Shown: piece by piece, positions 54,969 through 63,414 of the stretch
Layout of the letters: every line of letters begins with the position of its first letter
How positions within the stretch are numbered: position 1 is the first letter of the stretch
Assembly (NCBI RefSeq): GCF_019049285.1
Contig: NZ_JAGMUL010000063.1
Coordinates: forward strand, 34,567 to 98,566
Source: Streptomyces sp. AC550_RSS872
GTDB lineage: Bacteria; Actinomycetota; Actinomycetes; Streptomycetales; Streptomycetaceae
Direction of reading: 5' to 3'
Length of the DNA: 64,000 nucleotides
Translations under genes and position numbers: made by a program
Notes under the pieces: generated by a model
Database searches by the model: none
Told to the model about the DNA's origin: nothing
What the model saw: the letters and a program-made list of their open reading frames with translations, nothing else

Positions 54969-56525
54969 TCAGTTGCAGTCCTGACCCGAGTTGATGCACT
55001 GGACCACCTGGTTCATCAGGTCTTCGGACATGAAGTTGATGAAGTCGTTGTGGTCAGTGATCGGCTTGTGCAACTGCTCGGGGAAGCCGTCCACCGCGAA
55101 CGGGTTCACGACCTGCCCGTTCTCGATCTGCGGGGCGGGAACGTCGTAGACGAGCTTGGCCTGCAGCTGGGGGATCGCCTGGAATCCGTTCGGGCAGCTG
55201 CCGTCCGCTTGGACGAAGGCAACGTGGTCACGGTGGTTGGCGCTGTCGGTGTTCTGTCCGTCCCAGCAGCTCTGGAAGTTGGACGTCCGCACCACGGAGC
55301 TGCCCTCGGGGCAGATCGGGTACTGCTCCGTCACCTGCCGGTCCTCGAAGCCGGTGCAGCTCCAGGAGGTGTTGGCGTTCGCGAGACCGTTGGTGAACGC
55401 CTTGGCGTCACCGGTGATGATGCGAAGGGCCGTCGGCATCGCCACGACCTCGCTCGCCTTGTTGCCCACGAACTTCAGCTCCGCCTGGGAGGCTCGCAGG
55501 ACCTTGCCCACGTTGCCTTCCAGGCCGCCACCTGCCTCGTTCGCGTCCGCCTCCTGCGTACCGTCCTGCAGACGCAGCACCGGCCAGTAGTACGTGGACT
55601 TGTCGGCCTGGTTCTGGCAGCTGGTGTCGGCCTGTAGGAACTCCTGATCGCTGGTGAAGGCGTCGTTGTCCTGGTTGCCGACGTAGTCGTGGCGGTGGTG
55701 GGCGCCGTTGTCGACACCGGGAGCGACAATGATGTTGTCCGTGTTGGCGTTGCCGTTCTCGTTGGTGCCGCACTCGGTGGTGAAGGTACCCGTCGAGCCG
55801 GAGTCGCCGTTCGCGGCCAGACCGTTCTGCAAGTTACGGGAGTTGGGCTGGACGTCCTCGATCTTGACGAAGTCCTGCGCCACCGGGCCGTTGCCGGCCT
55901 GGCCTCCGTTGCCCTCGGGCACCGGGTCGAGACCGTTGTCCTGGCCCTGGCCCTGGTCCTGACCGCCGTCCTGGCCTTGGTCCTGACCGTCGTTGTTCTG
56001 GTCCTGGCCGTCGTTGTTCTGGCCGTCACCGTTGCCGTCGTTGACCTCCGGCTGCTCGGCCGGGACGCCCTGGCACTGGGCGAGCTGGTCGAGGCCCTGC
56101 GGTCGCTGGCCGCCGGCCCGGTTGATGTTGATACCGATCCGGTCGAGCGTGGCCACGCGCTTGGACTTCAGCGGGCCGAGGATGGCGTTGTTGACGAAGT
56201 TGGCGTCTCCTGCCTGAGCCTGACGCGTGTCGGCGAGACGCGCGTAGGCGTCCGTGATCTGTTTGTCGAGCAGCGCCAGCTCCTTGGCGACACCTTGACG
56301 CGCGCCCTGCGGGACGTCCTTCAGCTGCTGACCGACGTCCGGACAGTTGATCGTGGCGACCTGGGCGTTCGCGGACTTCGTCTGGTTCCACCCAGAGTTG
56401 TCCTCGTGCGCCGAAGCATAGAAATTGGCCCATACAAGCCCGCCCCCACCGAGCGCTAGGGCTGCCGATGCGGCTATGGCCTTGGTGGCCAGCGGCGTAC
56501 GGCGTTTTCTCGTGTTGCGTCCCAT
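54969..56525 (-). CDS. Secreted DUF1996 protein with Gln/Asp/Gly repeat linker
   Basis: 518 residues. Signal region RKRRTPLATKAIAASAALALGGGGLVWANFYASA. Residues about 50-140 form a helical coiled region (PQGARQGVAKELALLDKQITDAYARLADTRQAQ). Residues about 160-200 are a low-complexity linker of NNDGQDQ-type repeats. The remainder is DUF1996: ECGTNENGNANTDNIIVAPGVDNGAHHRHDYVGN, YYWPVLRL, SFTCTGF-like SWSCTGF, CPEGSSVVRTSNFQSCWDGQNTDS and HRDHVAF. The His-rich HHRHDYVG and NHRDH suggest a metal site or catalytic centre. Proteins with this domain occur in fungi and actinobacteria without firm function. AGAGGAG precedes ATG 56525. Confidence 0.88.
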   Translation of the reverse strand: MGRNTRKRRTPLATKAIAASAALALGGGGLVWANFYASAHEDNSGWNQTKSANAQVATINCPDVGQQLKDVPQGARQGVAKELALLDKQITDAYARLADTRQAQAGDANFVNNAILGPLKSKRVATLDRIGININRAGGQRPQGLDQLAQCQGVPAEQPEVNDGNGDGQNNDGQDQNNDGQDQGQDGGQDQGQGQDNGLDPVPEGNGGQAGNGPVAQDFVKIEDVQPNSRNLQNGLAANGDSGSTGTFTTECGTNENGNANTDNIIVAPGVDNGAHHRHDYVGNQDNDAFTSDQEFLQADTSCQNQADKSTYYWPVLRLQDGTQEADANEAGGGLEGNVGKVLRASQAELKFVGNKASEVVAMPTALRIITGDAKAFTNGLANANTSWSCTGFEDRQVTEQYPICPEGSSVVRTSNFQSCWDGQNTDSANHRDHVAFVQADGSCPNGFQAIPQLQAKLVYDVPAPQIENGQVVNPFAVDGFPEQLHKPITDHNDFINFMSEDLMNQVVQCINSGQDCN

Positions 56526-56728
56526 GGAACTCCTCTGACTTCCTTTTTCGGGGCATCGAGGGCGCCCGACAGGAGTGAAGCGGCTCCCATTCATACGGAG
56601 GGCGCCCCAGAGGTGTTCAGCGGTCCCGGAAATAGTTGAAAGATTCGTGAGTGCGCTGTGCGCTCAACAGCCCCGGAAACACCGGGAGTTGTTGATCCCG
56701 TACGACGCGTGAATGGCCGGGTCCGTTT

Positions 56729-57382
56729 TCACCGGCCGTGGTCGAGATACGCGAGAACCGCCAGCACGCGACGGTTGTCGTCGTCCGACACCTCCAGGCC
56801 CAGTTTGGCGAAGATATTGGCGGTGTGCTTGGCGATGGCCCGTTCCGTGACGACGAGCCGGTCGGCGATGGCCGCGTTCGTCCGCCCCTGCGCCATCAGC
56901 TCCAGCACCTCCGTCTCCCGGGGCGTGAGCCGGGCCAGCGGCTGGTCGTCGGCCGCGCGCCGGGTCAGCAGCTGGTGGATCACCTGCGGGTCCATCGCGG
57001 TGCCGCCCGCCGCGACCCGCCGTACGGCGTCCACGAACTGGTCCGCGTCGAACACCCGGTCCTTCAGCAGATACCCCACCCCGCCACTGCCGTCGGCCAG
57101 CAACTCCCGCGCGTACAGCTGCTCCACATGCTGGGACAGCACCAGCACCGGCAGCCCCGGCTTCCGGCGACGGGCCTCCAGCGCGCACTGCAACCCCTCG
57201 TCGGTGTGGGTCGGCGGCAGACGTACGTCGACGACGGCGACGTCCGGCTCCAGCTCGGCCAGCGCCCGCGCCAGCTCGGGGCCGGTCTCGACGGCCGCCG
57301 CGATCTCGAAGTCGTAGGCCTGAAGAAGCCGGACGAGTCCGTCGCGCAGCAGGAACAGGTCTTCGGCTAGGACAACGCGCAA
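56729..57382 (-). CDS. NarL/LuxR-family response regulator
   Basis: 217 residues. Receiver: Asp8 acidic pair, phosphoacceptor Asp52 (VAVVDVRLPP) and Lys107 (GYLLKDRV). C-terminal LuxR HTH 152-196: LTPRETEVLELMAQGRTNAAIADRLVVTERAIAKHTANIFAKLGL. It overlaps the kinase stop by 16 bases, so the pair is one operon. Typical of Streptomyces vancomycin-resistance-type and other HisKA_3 systems; target genes unknown. The DUF1996 gene lies downstream on the same strand and could be a target, but the 203-base gap argues for separate transcription. Confidence 0.93.
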   Translation of the reverse strand: MRVVLAEDLFLLRDGLVRLLQAYDFEIAAAVETGPELARALAELEPDVAVVDVRLPPTHTDEGLQCALEARRRKPGLPVLVLSQHVEQLYARELLADGSGGVGYLLKDRVFDADQFVDAVRRVAAGGTAMDPQVIHQLLTRRAADDQPLARLTPRETEVLELMAQGRTNAAIADRLVVTERAIAKHTANIFAKLGLEVSDDDNRRVLAVLAYLDHGR

Positions 57383-58659
57383 GGAATCTCCATGGTGACC
57401 ATGGTGGGACCGCCCGCGGGAGAGCCGACGGCCAGGACGCCGTCGAATGTACCCAGTCGCCGCTCGACTCCGGCCAGCCCCGAACCGGCCCCGATCAGCG
57501 CGCCGCCCTTGCCGTTGTCGGTGACGGTGATGCGCAGCATCTCACCGGTGTGGTGCAGGTCGATCCAGATCCGGTCGGCGTCCGCGTGCTTGACGGCGTT
57601 GGTCAGCACCTCGCTGACCGCGAAGTACGCCGCCGACTCCACCGGCTCCTCCGCCCTCCCGGGCAGCTCCACGGTCACCTCGGTCGCCACCGGCAGTCGC
57701 AGGGCCAACGCCCTTACGGCGTCGCCCAGTCCGCGCTCGGCGAGCACGGGCGGGTGGATGCCGCGCACCAGGTCCCGCAGTTCGGCGAGGGCGTCGGCGG
57801 AGGACTGGCGGGCCTGGGCGAGGAGCTGCCTGGCCTTCTCCGGGTCCTTGTCGAGCAGCATCTCGACGGTGCCGAGGTCCATGCCCATCGCCACCAGCCG
57901 GGCCTGCGCCCCGTCGTGCAGGTCGCGCTCGATACGGCGCAGTTCGGCGGCGGAGGTGTCGACGGCGTCCCGCCGGGTCTCGGTCAGCACCCGTACGCGC
58001 TCCGCCAGTTCGCCCTGGCTGGAGCCGAGGACGGCCCCGGTGAGCCGGAAGTGGACCTGGAGCAGAGGCACGGTGAGGAAGTGCGCGAAGAAGAGCAGGA
58101 CGAGGGCCAGCGCGCCGGCGCCGAACGCGGTCGCCTGATCCGTGACCGGCACGAAGCCGTACCAGTAGGTGCCGCCCATCGGATCCGCGAAGACCCGCCA
58201 CAGCCCCGCCGTGATCGCCAACCCCTCCAGCGGATAGAGGAGCAGCACGGCCGGCAGCAGCGCGGTGACGAACCCCGCCGTCATGTCGACCGGCAGCCAC
58301 CGCAGATCCCGCCAGGTCGCCGGGTCGCGCAGCATCCCGAAGGTCCGCGTCCACGGGTTGGCGCCCCACGGCGACGGCGACGGCGACGGAAACGGCCGGT
58401 AGGCCCGGGGAATCCGCACCCCGCCCCACTCGGCCGCCAGCACCCGCCGCCAGTCGGCGTACGCCCGCACCCCCGTCAGTACCCACGGCGTCGTCACGAG
58501 GCCGAGGCCGATGGGGATGAGCGCGAGGGACACGAGGGTCAGGGCGAAGCAGAGGACGGACCCCGGCAGCGCGACGAGAGCCAGCGCCAGCCCCCGCAGC
58601 GCCGCGACCCCCATGCCCCGTGCCCTCGAACTCCCGCCGCTTTTCGTGTCGTTGGTCAT
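57367..58659 (-). CDS. HisKA_3-type sensor histidine kinase
   Basis: 430 residues. Membrane part: GLALALVALPGSVLCFALTLVSLALIPIGLGLVTTPWVL (two helices), further helices around 128-150 and 180-200, with a proline-rich loop between. His248 in ELRRIERDLHDGAQARLVAMGM is the phosphoacceptor, in a HisKA_3 dimerisation helix. ATPase: EVLTNAVKHADADRI (N box), ITVTDNGKGGALIGAGSGLAGVERRL (G boxes). The TM-rich input domain is the DUF-type sensor common in Streptomyces, ligand unknown. ATG 58659 chosen; ATG 58695 would add 12 residues without a better ribosome site. Confidence 0.92.
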   Translation of the reverse strand: MTNDTKSGGSSRARGMGVAALRGLALALVALPGSVLCFALTLVSLALIPIGLGLVTTPWVLTGVRAYADWRRVLAAEWGGVRIPRAYRPFPSPSPSPWGANPWTRTFGMLRDPATWRDLRWLPVDMTAGFVTALLPAVLLLYPLEGLAITAGLWRVFADPMGGTYWYGFVPVTDQATAFGAGALALVLLFFAHFLTVPLLQVHFRLTGAVLGSSQGELAERVRVLTETRRDAVDTSAAELRRIERDLHDGAQARLVAMGMDLGTVEMLLDKDPEKARQLLAQARQSSADALAELRDLVRGIHPPVLAERGLGDAVRALALRLPVATEVTVELPGRAEEPVESAAYFAVSEVLTNAVKHADADRIWIDLHHTGEMLRITVTDNGKGGALIGAGSGLAGVERRLGTFDGVLAVGSPAGGPTMVTMEIPCALS

Positions 58660-58712
58660 GACGCCAGTCTTGCCGAGGGCAGCGACGCCGGTCACGGGGG
58701 CCGGACCCCCGA

Positions 58713-59735
58713 TCAGGAGGTGGTGTCAGCTACACCCCCCAGGCCTGCCAGCACCTTCGCCTCCACCTCCGGATCGAGCCCCTTCGACGTCCGGTCCGGC
58801 CGCATGGGCGCCGTGCCGCCGATGTCCGTCAGCCACCGCCAGGTGTCGGCGACGGTCTCCTCGACGGGCCGGCAGCGCAGCCCGGTCGCCAGTGCCCGGG
58901 ACACGTCCGCGCTGTGCAGGGCGTCATGCAGATCGCTGCCCGGCGGCACCCACACCGGCAGCTGGGTCCACGGCTCGATGCCCGCGTCGAGGATCACCTC
59001 GGGCTCGGTCCACCGCAGTTCCGCCGTACCACCGACGGTCGCGACACAGGCGTCGAGCAGACTGCCCATGGTGGCGTGTCCCTGCGAGCTGACGAGGTTG
59101 TACGGGCCGCTCAGCTCCTGCTCCACCGCCCCCAGCGTCCACTCCGCGAGATCACGGACGTCGGCGTACTGGAGCGGCAGATCCCGTGGCCCCGGGGCCA
59201 GCACGGGTCCGCCGCGGGCGATCCGGCCCAGCCACCACGGCAGCCGGCCGACGTTCTCGTACGGCCCGAGGAGCAGCCCGGCCCGCACGAGCACGGAGTC
59301 CTGGTCCCCGAACTCCTCGACGACGGCGAGTTCGGCGCCCAGCTTGTCCTGCGCGTACTCGGTCTGCTCCGCGCCGGGCTCGGCGCCCGTCACCACCGGC
59401 GCGTCCTCGCCGAACCCCGCGGGCGGGGCCCACTCGTACACCGAGATGCTCGACACATACACATACCGCCCGGCGCGGCCCCGCAGCAGCCGCGCCGAGT
59501 CCCGTACCGCACGGGGCGCCGCCGACCAGGTGTCGACGACGGCGTCGAAGTCGCCCTCCGCCGCGAGGGCGGCCAGCCCGTCGGGCGAGGTGCGGTCACC
59601 GTGCAACGACCGCACCCCGGCCGGGGGTTCGTGCCGCCCCCGGTTGAAGACGGTCACCTCCCAGCCGCGCCCGAGGGCCGCCTCCACGACGGCCCGCCCC
59701 GCGAACTCCGTACCACCCAGAATCAGAAGCCTCAT
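58713..59735 (-). CDS. NAD-dependent epimerase/dehydratase-type reductase
   Basis: 340 residues. MRLLILGGTEFAGRAVVEAALGRGWEVTVFNRGRHEPP is the extended-SDR nucleotide loop (GGTEFxG, atypical in the second half). VVDTWSAAPRAVRDSARLLRGRAGRYVYVSSISVYEW contains the catalytic Ser and the Tyr-like position. EYAQDKLGAELAVVEEFG holds Tyr and Lys (YAQDK), i.e. YxxxK. Start MRLLILGG at 59735. Related proteins reduce or isomerise NDP-sugars or isoflavone-like compounds; substrate unknown. It stands alone between the kinase and the winged-helix regulator. Confidence 0.85.
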   Translation of the reverse strand: MRLLILGGTEFAGRAVVEAALGRGWEVTVFNRGRHEPPAGVRSLHGDRTSPDGLAALAAEGDFDAVVDTWSAAPRAVRDSARLLRGRAGRYVYVSSISVYEWAPPAGFGEDAPVVTGAEPGAEQTEYAQDKLGAELAVVEEFGDQDSVLVRAGLLLGPYENVGRLPWWLGRIARGGPVLAPGPRDLPLQYADVRDLAEWTLGAVEQELSGPYNLVSSQGHATMGSLLDACVATVGGTAELRWTEPEVILDAGIEPWTQLPVWVPPGSDLHDALHSADVSRALATGLRCRPVEETVADTWRWLTDIGGTAPMRPDRTSKGLDPEVEAKVLAGLGGVADTTS

Positions 59736-59800
59736 ACCGACGACTCTGCACGCCGCGGGGCCCGGACGGAATGGGACTCTGCCGTCAGCAGAGGACGGGA

Positions 59801-60346
59801 TCAGCGGCCGACCGGCGGGGTGTACTTGTAGCCGACCCGCCGCACGGTCCGGATCGTGTCCCGGTGCTCGGCGCCCAGCTTGTGGCGCAGCCGGGCGATG
59901 TGGACGTCGACGGTACGGCCGTCGCCCACATGCCCGTAGCCCCACACCGTGGTGACCAGCTGGTCGCGGGTGTGCACGCGATGCGGGTGGGCCACGAGAT
60001 GGGCGAGCAGCTCGAACTCCAGGTAGGTGAGGTCGAGTTCACGCCCCTCGACGGCGGCGGTGCGCCGCACGGTGTCGACGGTGACGAGCGGATCGCCCGC
60101 CGCGCCGACGGGCGCCGCGACCGGCGGCTGCTGGTCGGCCGGGACGAGCACCAGGTAGCCGATCATCGGCGGCTGACCCGGCAGCGTGGGCAGGGAGTGC
60201 GGGGGAGCGGGCAGCCAGGTGGCACCCGGCGGCAGCAGGTCCGCCACGTCGATCACCTCGTCCCGGTCCACGGCGCGCAGATGATGCCGGGCACCGGTCG
60301 GGGAGGTGAGGGTGGGGGCGGTGGAGAGGGAACGAGTGGTCGCCAT
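59801..60346 (-). CDS. Winged-helix (OmpR-type) DNA-binding regulator without receiver
   Basis: 181 residues. N-terminal 60 residues are proline/alanine-rich. C-terminal winged helix: RELDLTYLEFELLAHLVAHPHRVHTRDQLVTTVWGYGHVGDGRTVDVHIARLRHKLGAEHRDTIRTVRRVGYKY, the OmpR/PhoB-type transactivation domain including the RTVDVHIxRLRxKLG wing. The receiver is missing and replaced by a short beta-rich segment (PMIGYLVLVPADQQ). Such orphans exist in Streptomyces. A leader peptide with Cys-Cys precedes it by about 100 bases, which may regulate it. Confidence 0.87.
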   Translation of the reverse strand: MATTRSLSTAPTLTSPTGARHHLRAVDRDEVIDVADLLPPGATWLPAPPHSLPTLPGQPPMIGYLVLVPADQQPPVAAPVGAAGDPLVTVDTVRRTAAVEGRELDLTYLEFELLAHLVAHPHRVHTRDQLVTTVWGYGHVGDGRTVDVHIARLRHKLGAEHRDTIRTVRRVGYKYTPPVGR

Positions 60347-60437
60347 GAGAGGTCAGCTCTTTTCGCGCGAGAGGTCCGTGGGAGACGTACGTCGTTGCGC
60401 GCTGGCCGAAGGCCGGGAGGTTACGGCTTTACAGGGC

Positions 60438-60455
60438 CCGCGCGTTCACGCGCGG
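60438..60455 (-). promoter_or_regulatory. Hairpin overlapping the leader-peptide stop
   Basis: CCGCGCG and CGCGCGG (7 bp, loop of four) form a perfect stem that includes the last Arg and Ala codons and the stop of the leader ORF. A ribosome at the Cys codons or the stop would melt or mask it, so it could be part of an attenuation or RBS-control device. Confidence 0.5.
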
Positions 60456-60577
60456 CAACACACCCGGTCGAAGTCGTGGTGCTGACGGGAAGGCCAGAAG
60501 GGCTCGAGGTCATGGCGACCTGTCGCGGAGTACTTCTGGAAGCTGGCCATGCCCCCATTGAAGCAGACACCGCTCAT
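60446..60577 (-). CDS. Putative leader peptide ending in Cys-Cys-Arg-Ala
   Basis: 43 codons from ATG 60577, with GAGGAGG 10 bases upstream, or 34 codons from ATG 60550. The translated end is RQHHDFDRVCCRA, and TGTTGC are consecutive Cys codons two codons before the last. The RHxDxxRVxxxxCxx pattern is the one seen, from memory, in Streptomyces 'putative leader peptides' in front of cysteine/sulfur genes. Here the next gene in the same direction is the winged-helix regulator. The ORF is too short for ordinary detection, and I infer a regulatory role from the context. Confidence 0.62.
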   Translation of the reverse strand: MSGVCFNGGMASFQKYSATGRHDLEPFWPSRQHHDFDRVCCRA

Positions 60578-60628
60578 GGAAAGGAGCCTCCTCTCACTGC
60601 TCGGACGCCGACTCGGTCATCACATGGC

Positions 60629-60663
60629 AAAGGGGCGCCCACCGCGACGGTGGACGCCCCTTT
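60629..60663. terminator. Terminator after glnII
   Basis: AAAGGGGCG-CCCACCG and CGGTGG-CGCCCCTTT make a long hairpin (one bulge each side) 24 bases after the glnII stop. Confidence 0.85.
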
Positions 60664-60686
60664 GCGGAAGGCGGGAGCCGGGCGGA

Positions 60687-61718
60687 TCAGACCTGGCCGG
60701 CCTTCTCCAGCGCGGAGCAGCACGTGTCGACGAGCAGACGCGTCACCACGTACGGGTCGACGTTGGCGTTCGGACGGCGGTCCTCGATGTAACCCTTGCC
60801 GTCCTTCTCGACCTGCCACGGGATACGCACGGAGGCGCCGCGGTTGGAGACGCCGTAGGAGTACTCGTTCCACGGGGCGGTCTCGTGCAGACCGGTCAGG
60901 CGGTCGTCGATGCCGGCGCCGTAGTTCTTGACGTGGTCGAGCGGCTTGGAGCCCTCGCCGAGCGACTCGGCCGCGGTGATGATCGCGTCGTAGCCCTCGC
61001 GCATCGCCTTCGTCGAGAAGTTCGTGTGCGCACCGGCACCGTTCCAGTCGCCCTTCACCGGCTTCGGGTCCAGCGTCGCGGAGACACCGAAGTCCTCGGC
61101 GGTGCGGTAGAGCAGCCAGCGGGCCACCCACAGCTGGTCCGAGACCTCCAGCGGCGCCAGCGGGCCGACCTGGAACTCCCACTGGCCGGGCATGACCTCG
61201 GCGTTGATGCCGGACAGACCCAGACCGGCCTCCAGGCAGTTGTCCAGGTGCGCCTCGACGACCTCACGGCCGAAGATCTCGTCGGCGCCGACACCGCAGT
61301 AGTAGCCGCCCTGCGGGGCCGGGAAGCCGCCCTTGGGGAAGCCGAGCGGGTAACCGTCCTGGAAGAACGTGTACTCCTGCTCGATACCGAAGATCGGCTC
61401 CTGGGCGGCGAACTTCTCCGCCACCTCGGCGAGCGCGGCGCGGGTGTTGCTGGCGTGCGGGGTGAGGTCGATGTTGAGGACCTCGCACAGCACCAGGATG
61501 TCGTCGCCGCCGCGGATCGGGTCGGGGCAGGAGAAGACCGGCTTGAGCACGCAGTCCGAGGCGTGCCCCTCGGCCTGGTTCGTGGAGGACCCGTCGAAGC
61601 CCCAGATCGGCAGCGAGTCGACACCGGCGGGGGAACCCGCCATGATCTTCGTCTTGGAACGAAGCTTGGCCGTCGGCTCGGTGCCGTCGATCCAGATGTA
61701 CTCAGCCTTGAAGGTCAC
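60687..61718 (-). CDS. glnII: Glutamine synthetase II (eukaryotic-type)
   Basis: 343 residues from GTG 61718, the length of known Streptomyces GlnII; GAAGGA lies before it, while ATG 61727 abuts that ribosome site. TFKAEYIWIDGTEPTAKLRSKTKIM is the GSII N-terminal beta-grasp start, WGFDGSSTNQAEGHASDC the loop before it, GIEQEYTFF the metal/Glu region, GAGAHTNFSTKAMR the ammonia/substrate region, and RGASVRIPWQVEKDGKGYIEDRRPNANVDPY the C-terminal active-site Arg region. It makes glutamine from glutamate and ammonia and is normally induced at low nitrogen. Not regulated by GlnE as far as known. Confidence 0.96.
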   Translation of the reverse strand: MTFKAEYIWIDGTEPTAKLRSKTKIMAGSPAGVDSLPIWGFDGSSTNQAEGHASDCVLKPVFSCPDPIRGGDDILVLCEVLNIDLTPHASNTRAALAEVAEKFAAQEPIFGIEQEYTFFQDGYPLGFPKGGFPAPQGGYYCGVGADEIFGREVVEAHLDNCLEAGLGLSGINAEVMPGQWEFQVGPLAPLEVSDQLWVARWLLYRTAEDFGVSATLDPKPVKGDWNGAGAHTNFSTKAMREGYDAIITAAESLGEGSKPLDHVKNYGAGIDDRLTGLHETAPWNEYSYGVSNRGASVRIPWQVEKDGKGYIEDRRPNANVDPYVVTRLLVDTCCSALEKAGQV

Positions 61719-61806
61719 GGGCCACATCCTTCGGGGGTGGGTCTAGGCGCACTTGCGGGTGCTGCGGCGCAGCGGCACTGAGGCGCCGCACTGATGCCCG
61801 CGAGCC

Positions 61807-61857
61807 TGTCAACAGGCGATTTCCCGATCATTGCCCGAATGTGAACCCCGTGTTACC
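61807..61857 (-). promoter_or_regulatory. glnII promoter region with possible GlnR site
   Basis: On the minus strand GTAAC (61856-61852), six bases, then TTCAC (61845-61841) resembles the GlnR GTnAC-n6-GAAAC arrangement with a good first half and degenerate second. TTGACA (61812-61807) is a likely -35. Low confidence in the GlnR part. Confidence 0.4.
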
Positions 61858-61965
61858 GGCCGATGGTGTGGCGAGCTTCACGCCAACCCGCGCACCAGCG
61901 GGGTCCCGTCACCCGTGGCCGCGGGCGGCGGGACCCCTGACACGTACGACGTGGCTACCGAAGCC

Positions 61966-62658
61966 TCACCCCACCTTCTCGATCACCGCCCGCCGGATCA
62001 GGAACTTGCCGGCCTCCCGCACCTGCTCGAACGCCGCGTTGTTGAGCAGCACGCAGCTGCCGGAGACCGAGGTGACCTCCACCGTCGTGGACTTGTTGTT
62101 GTCCAGGTTGGTGACCTTCAGCTTCGTACCGGCCGGGAACTGGTTGCTGGAAGCGGCCGGCGCCCCGCCCTCACCGGACAGCGTGACGGTCGACCCGTTG
62201 CAGACCTGCTGCCCCGAGGCCGCGGCACCGCCGCCGTCGTCCCCCGAGTTCCCCGCATTTCCGGCGTCCCCCGCGTCCCCGGCGTCCTGGGCACCTCCCG
62301 CCGGAGCACTCGGCGCTGCCGGCTGTGAAGCCTGGGAGTCCTGAGCCGACTCCCCGGCGACACACCCGGACGCCTCCTGCTGAACCTCGATCTGCGCGAT
62401 CACGGCCTCGCGGTTGGCGATCCGCGCCTCGGACTGAGCGTCGGGATTGGCTCGCTGCCCCTCGATGAACCGCTGGTTGTTGCCGAGCGCGGTGGCGAGC
62501 CCCTGGCAGACACTCGAGTCCGCGGCGGACTTGACCGTCGGTGTCTGCGAGGCGTTCGAGGTGCTCGCCATGACGAAGGCACCGCCTCCCGCCACCGTCG
62601 CCGCACTCAGCAGCAGCGCGAGCTTTTTCTTCGTACTGACAGTTCTCCTACGCGACAT
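61966..62658 (-). CDS. Secreted protein with helical N-terminus and double-psi barrel-like C-terminus
   Basis: 230 residues. Signal MSRRRTVSTKKKLALLLSAATVAGGGAFVMASTSNA. A helical stretch (VCQGLATALGNNQRFIEGQRANPDAQSEARIANREAVIAQIE) then an Asp/Ala/Gly-rich linker (GDAGDAGNAGNSGDDGGG) and a C-terminal barrel: VCNGSTVTLSGEGG, FPAGTKLKVTNLDNNKSTTVEV, SGSCVLLNNAAFEQVREAGKFLIRRAVIEKVG, which resembles double-psi beta-barrel (RlpA/expansin-like) secreted proteins, possibly cell-wall binding. AGGAGG precedes ATG 62658. It shares the N-terminal helix-plus-linker layout with the DUF1996 protein. Confidence 0.75.
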   Translation of the reverse strand: MSRRRTVSTKKKLALLLSAATVAGGGAFVMASTSNASQTPTVKSAADSSVCQGLATALGNNQRFIEGQRANPDAQSEARIANREAVIAQIEVQQEASGCVAGESAQDSQASQPAAPSAPAGGAQDAGDAGDAGNAGNSGDDGGGAAASGQQVCNGSTVTLSGEGGAPAASSNQFPAGTKLKVTNLDNNKSTTVEVTSVSGSCVLLNNAAFEQVREAGKFLIRRAVIEKVG

Positions 62659-62778
62659 GCGCGCCTCCTGAAGAGGTAGGGGAGCGTACGCCGCTATGTA
62701 CGAGATACCGAACGAAGTTACTCAGTGGTCATAGGAGTCCGCTCAAGTAACCTACGTCACACCCGCCCTGAAGGGCCC

Positions 62779-63147
62779 TCAGTCGCCCTCGCGCGACAGC
62801 GCGTCCCGTACGGCGTCCTCGCTGCGCGCCACCACGGCCGTACCGTCCTGCGCCGTGATGATCGGCCGCTGGATCAGCTTCGGATGCTCGGCCAGCGCCC
62901 TCACCCACCGCTCCCGCGAACCCGCGTCCCGGGCCCACTCCTTGACGCCGAGCTCCTTGGCCTCGGCCTCCTGGGTCCGGGTGATGTCCCACGGCTCCAG
63001 CCCCAGCCGGTCGAGCACCTCCCGGATCTCGTCCTCGCTCGGCACGTCCTCCAGATAGCGGCGGACGGTGTACTCGGCCCCTTCGGCGTCGAGCAGCGTC
63101 AGGGCGCTACGGCACTTGGAACAGGCCGGGTTGATCCAGATCTCCAT
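62779..63147 (-). CDS. ArsC/Spx-family thioredoxin-fold reductase-like protein
   Basis: 122 residues, start MEIWINPACSKCRSALTLLD with CSKC (9-12), the CxxC typical of thioredoxin-like ArsC relatives. RPIITAQDGTAVVARSED has the conserved cis-Pro region RPI. Family length about 115-130. True arsenate reductases of this class have HxCxxxR, here ACSKCR, so Cys9 is followed by Cys12 and Arg13. Function could be arsenate reduction or a redox-regulator. ATG 63147 chosen; GTGAGCGGC upstream gives a weak ribosome site. Confidence 0.85.
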   Translation of the reverse strand: MEIWINPACSKCRSALTLLDAEGAEYTVRRYLEDVPSEDEIREVLDRLGLEPWDITRTQEAEAKELGVKEWARDAGSRERWVRALAEHPKLIQRPIITAQDGTAVVARSEDAVRDALSREGD

Positions 63148-63414
63148 GCCGCTCACGGTATCCCGAGCCACCCGGACCGACCCCCGACCGGGCCGTCGGC
63201 CACCCTCCCGAGCCGACCGTTGTTCGAATTTCTCGCCACCTCAACCACACCTCACGACCCCGCCGTGACACGGCAACAATTTCGTTGCTGACCAGGCCAT
63301 TTCAGCGAACGCTCACACCCCCAGATTGTCAGTGCCGGGCAGTAAACTGTAAGCAGTGTTCGAGAGCGTCGCCGGACAACCCGGCCGGCGCTCCACCGCG
63401 ACAGGAGGATGCCT

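Noticed and set aside
55920..56040. Short repeated units resembling a small CRISPR-like or tandem array
   Set aside because: They are in-frame codons for the NNDGQDQ linker of the DUF1996 protein, with no spacers and no cas genes.
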